From: Candidatus Rokuibacteriota bacterium
Lineage (GTDB): Bacteria; Methylomirabilota; Methylomirabilia; Rokubacteriales; CSP1-6
Length of the DNA: 5,887 nucleotides
Direction of reading: 5' to 3'
Assembly: GCA_003220195.1 (NCBI GenBank)
Contig: QHRT01000394.1
Coordinates: 1-5,887 of the forward strand
Shown: positions 5,720-5,887 of the stretch, one piece after another
How the letters are laid out: the number at the start of each line of letters is the position of its first letter
Numbering within the stretch: position 1 is the stretch's first letter
Position numbers and translations under genes: made by a program
Notes under the pieces: model-generated
What the model was told of the DNA's origin: nothing
Database searches by the model: none
What the model saw: the letters and a program-made list of their open reading frames with translations, nothing else

Positions 5720-5887
5720 TTACTGAATGACCTCGCTCGCTCGCGCCAGCAGTGACGGCGGGATCGTGAGGCCGAGCGCCCTGGCGGTTCGCATGTTGAT
5801 CACGAGGTCGAACTTCGTCGGCTGCTCGACAGGAAGATCAGCCGGCTTCGCGCCTTTCAGAATCCTGTCCACATAGGCGGCCGCTCG
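5720..5887 (-). CDS. TrpX-like ABC transporter substrate-binding protein, copy 7 (C-terminal 55 residues; 5' part outside the window)
   Basis: The minus strand from the window edge reads RAAAYVDRILKGAKPADLP, then VEQPTKFDLVINMRTARALG and LTIPPSLLARASEVIQ, ending at TAA 5722-5720. This is the complete C-terminal module of the family with no frame disruption. Its last residues differ from the usual RADQVIE (RASEVIQ). It is the most upstream member of the minus-strand block seen here and is followed after 26 nt by copy 6, so any promoter for copies 6 to 4 probably lies upstream of copy 7 or beyond. Whether the rest of the gene is intact cannot be known from this window. Confidence 0.85.
   Translation of the reverse strand, partial: RAAAYVDRILKGAKPADLPVEQPTKFDLVINMRTARALGLTIPPSLLARASEVIQ

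Larger units (their letters stand above)
7..5887. other. Convergent tandem array of TrpX-like substrate-binding protein paralogues
   Basis: Every recognisable coding segment belongs to one family, the TrpX-like ABC substrate-binding proteins (PF04392/COG2984). Three copies lie on the plus strand, and four copies plus a remnant on the minus strand. All share the family framework: signal peptide, VYRIG-type first strand, ELGYVEGRN, AAELVRLKVDVIV, RPGGNVTG, EAGGLMSYG, and the C-terminal module YVDxILKG to RADxVIE. Copies within each block are 0 to 112 nt apart, and both blocks point at the interval 2507-2682. No transporter permease or ATPase gene accompanies them here, so these are orphan binding proteins or part of a larger array reaching beyond both edges. 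The family call is by recognition of motifs and not by a search. Confidence 0.9.

Noticed and set aside
4968..5726. A 252-codon plus-strand open frame opposite copy 6
   Set aside because: It is the shadow of an intact gene with full family motifs, and has no domain signature of its own.

Overview
The window is a gene-family array and almost nothing else. Seven or eight copies of one kind of gene fill it: periplasmic substrate-binding proteins of the TrpX-like family (Pfam ABC_sub_bind PF04392, COG2984). No permease, ATPase, regulator, RNA gene, transposase or CRISPR is visible. The DNA is GC-rich, with strong GC3 bias and long shadow ORFs on both strands. Large orphan sets of these binding proteins are common in Ca. 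Rokubacteria/Methylomirabilota, Rhizobiales (Bradyrhizobium-like), Burkholderiales and related soil lineages. A Rokubacteria-like or proteobacterial soil or groundwater bacterium is my best guess, but no marker gene settles it.

Layout. The left block (7-2506) reads rightward and holds three copies, all damaged. Copy 1 (7-944) has about 55 bp missing in the middle, which shifts the frame. Copy 2 (941-1420) has lost about 510 bp in frame, so only the first part of the N-terminal lobe and the C-terminal module remain. Copy 3 (1533-2506) is nearly full length but carries a 2-bp insertion that replaces its last 42 residues with a 19-residue unrelated tail. The right block (2529-5887) reads leftward. 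From the right edge it holds the C-terminal end of copy 7, then intact copies 6, 5 and 4, then a badly eroded copy (2529-2686). That remnant starts on an ATGA overlap with the stop of copy 4 and lies exactly where the two blocks converge.

Function. The intact copies have an export signal, an N-terminal Rossmann-like lobe, the GGNxTG hinge-region motif and a second lobe ending in the family's C-terminal module (YVDxILKGAxPxDLPVEQP, KFxLVINxKTAxALGL, IPPSxLLRADxVIE). They probably capture small organic ligands in the periplasm for a permease/ATPase encoded elsewhere. Characterised TrpX proteins bind aromatic amino acids, but the ligands here cannot be read from sequence. The copies diverge in the ligand-proximal parts and stay alike at the C-terminus. 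That fits repeated tandem duplication followed by divergence, with unequal recombination and decay at the convergent end.
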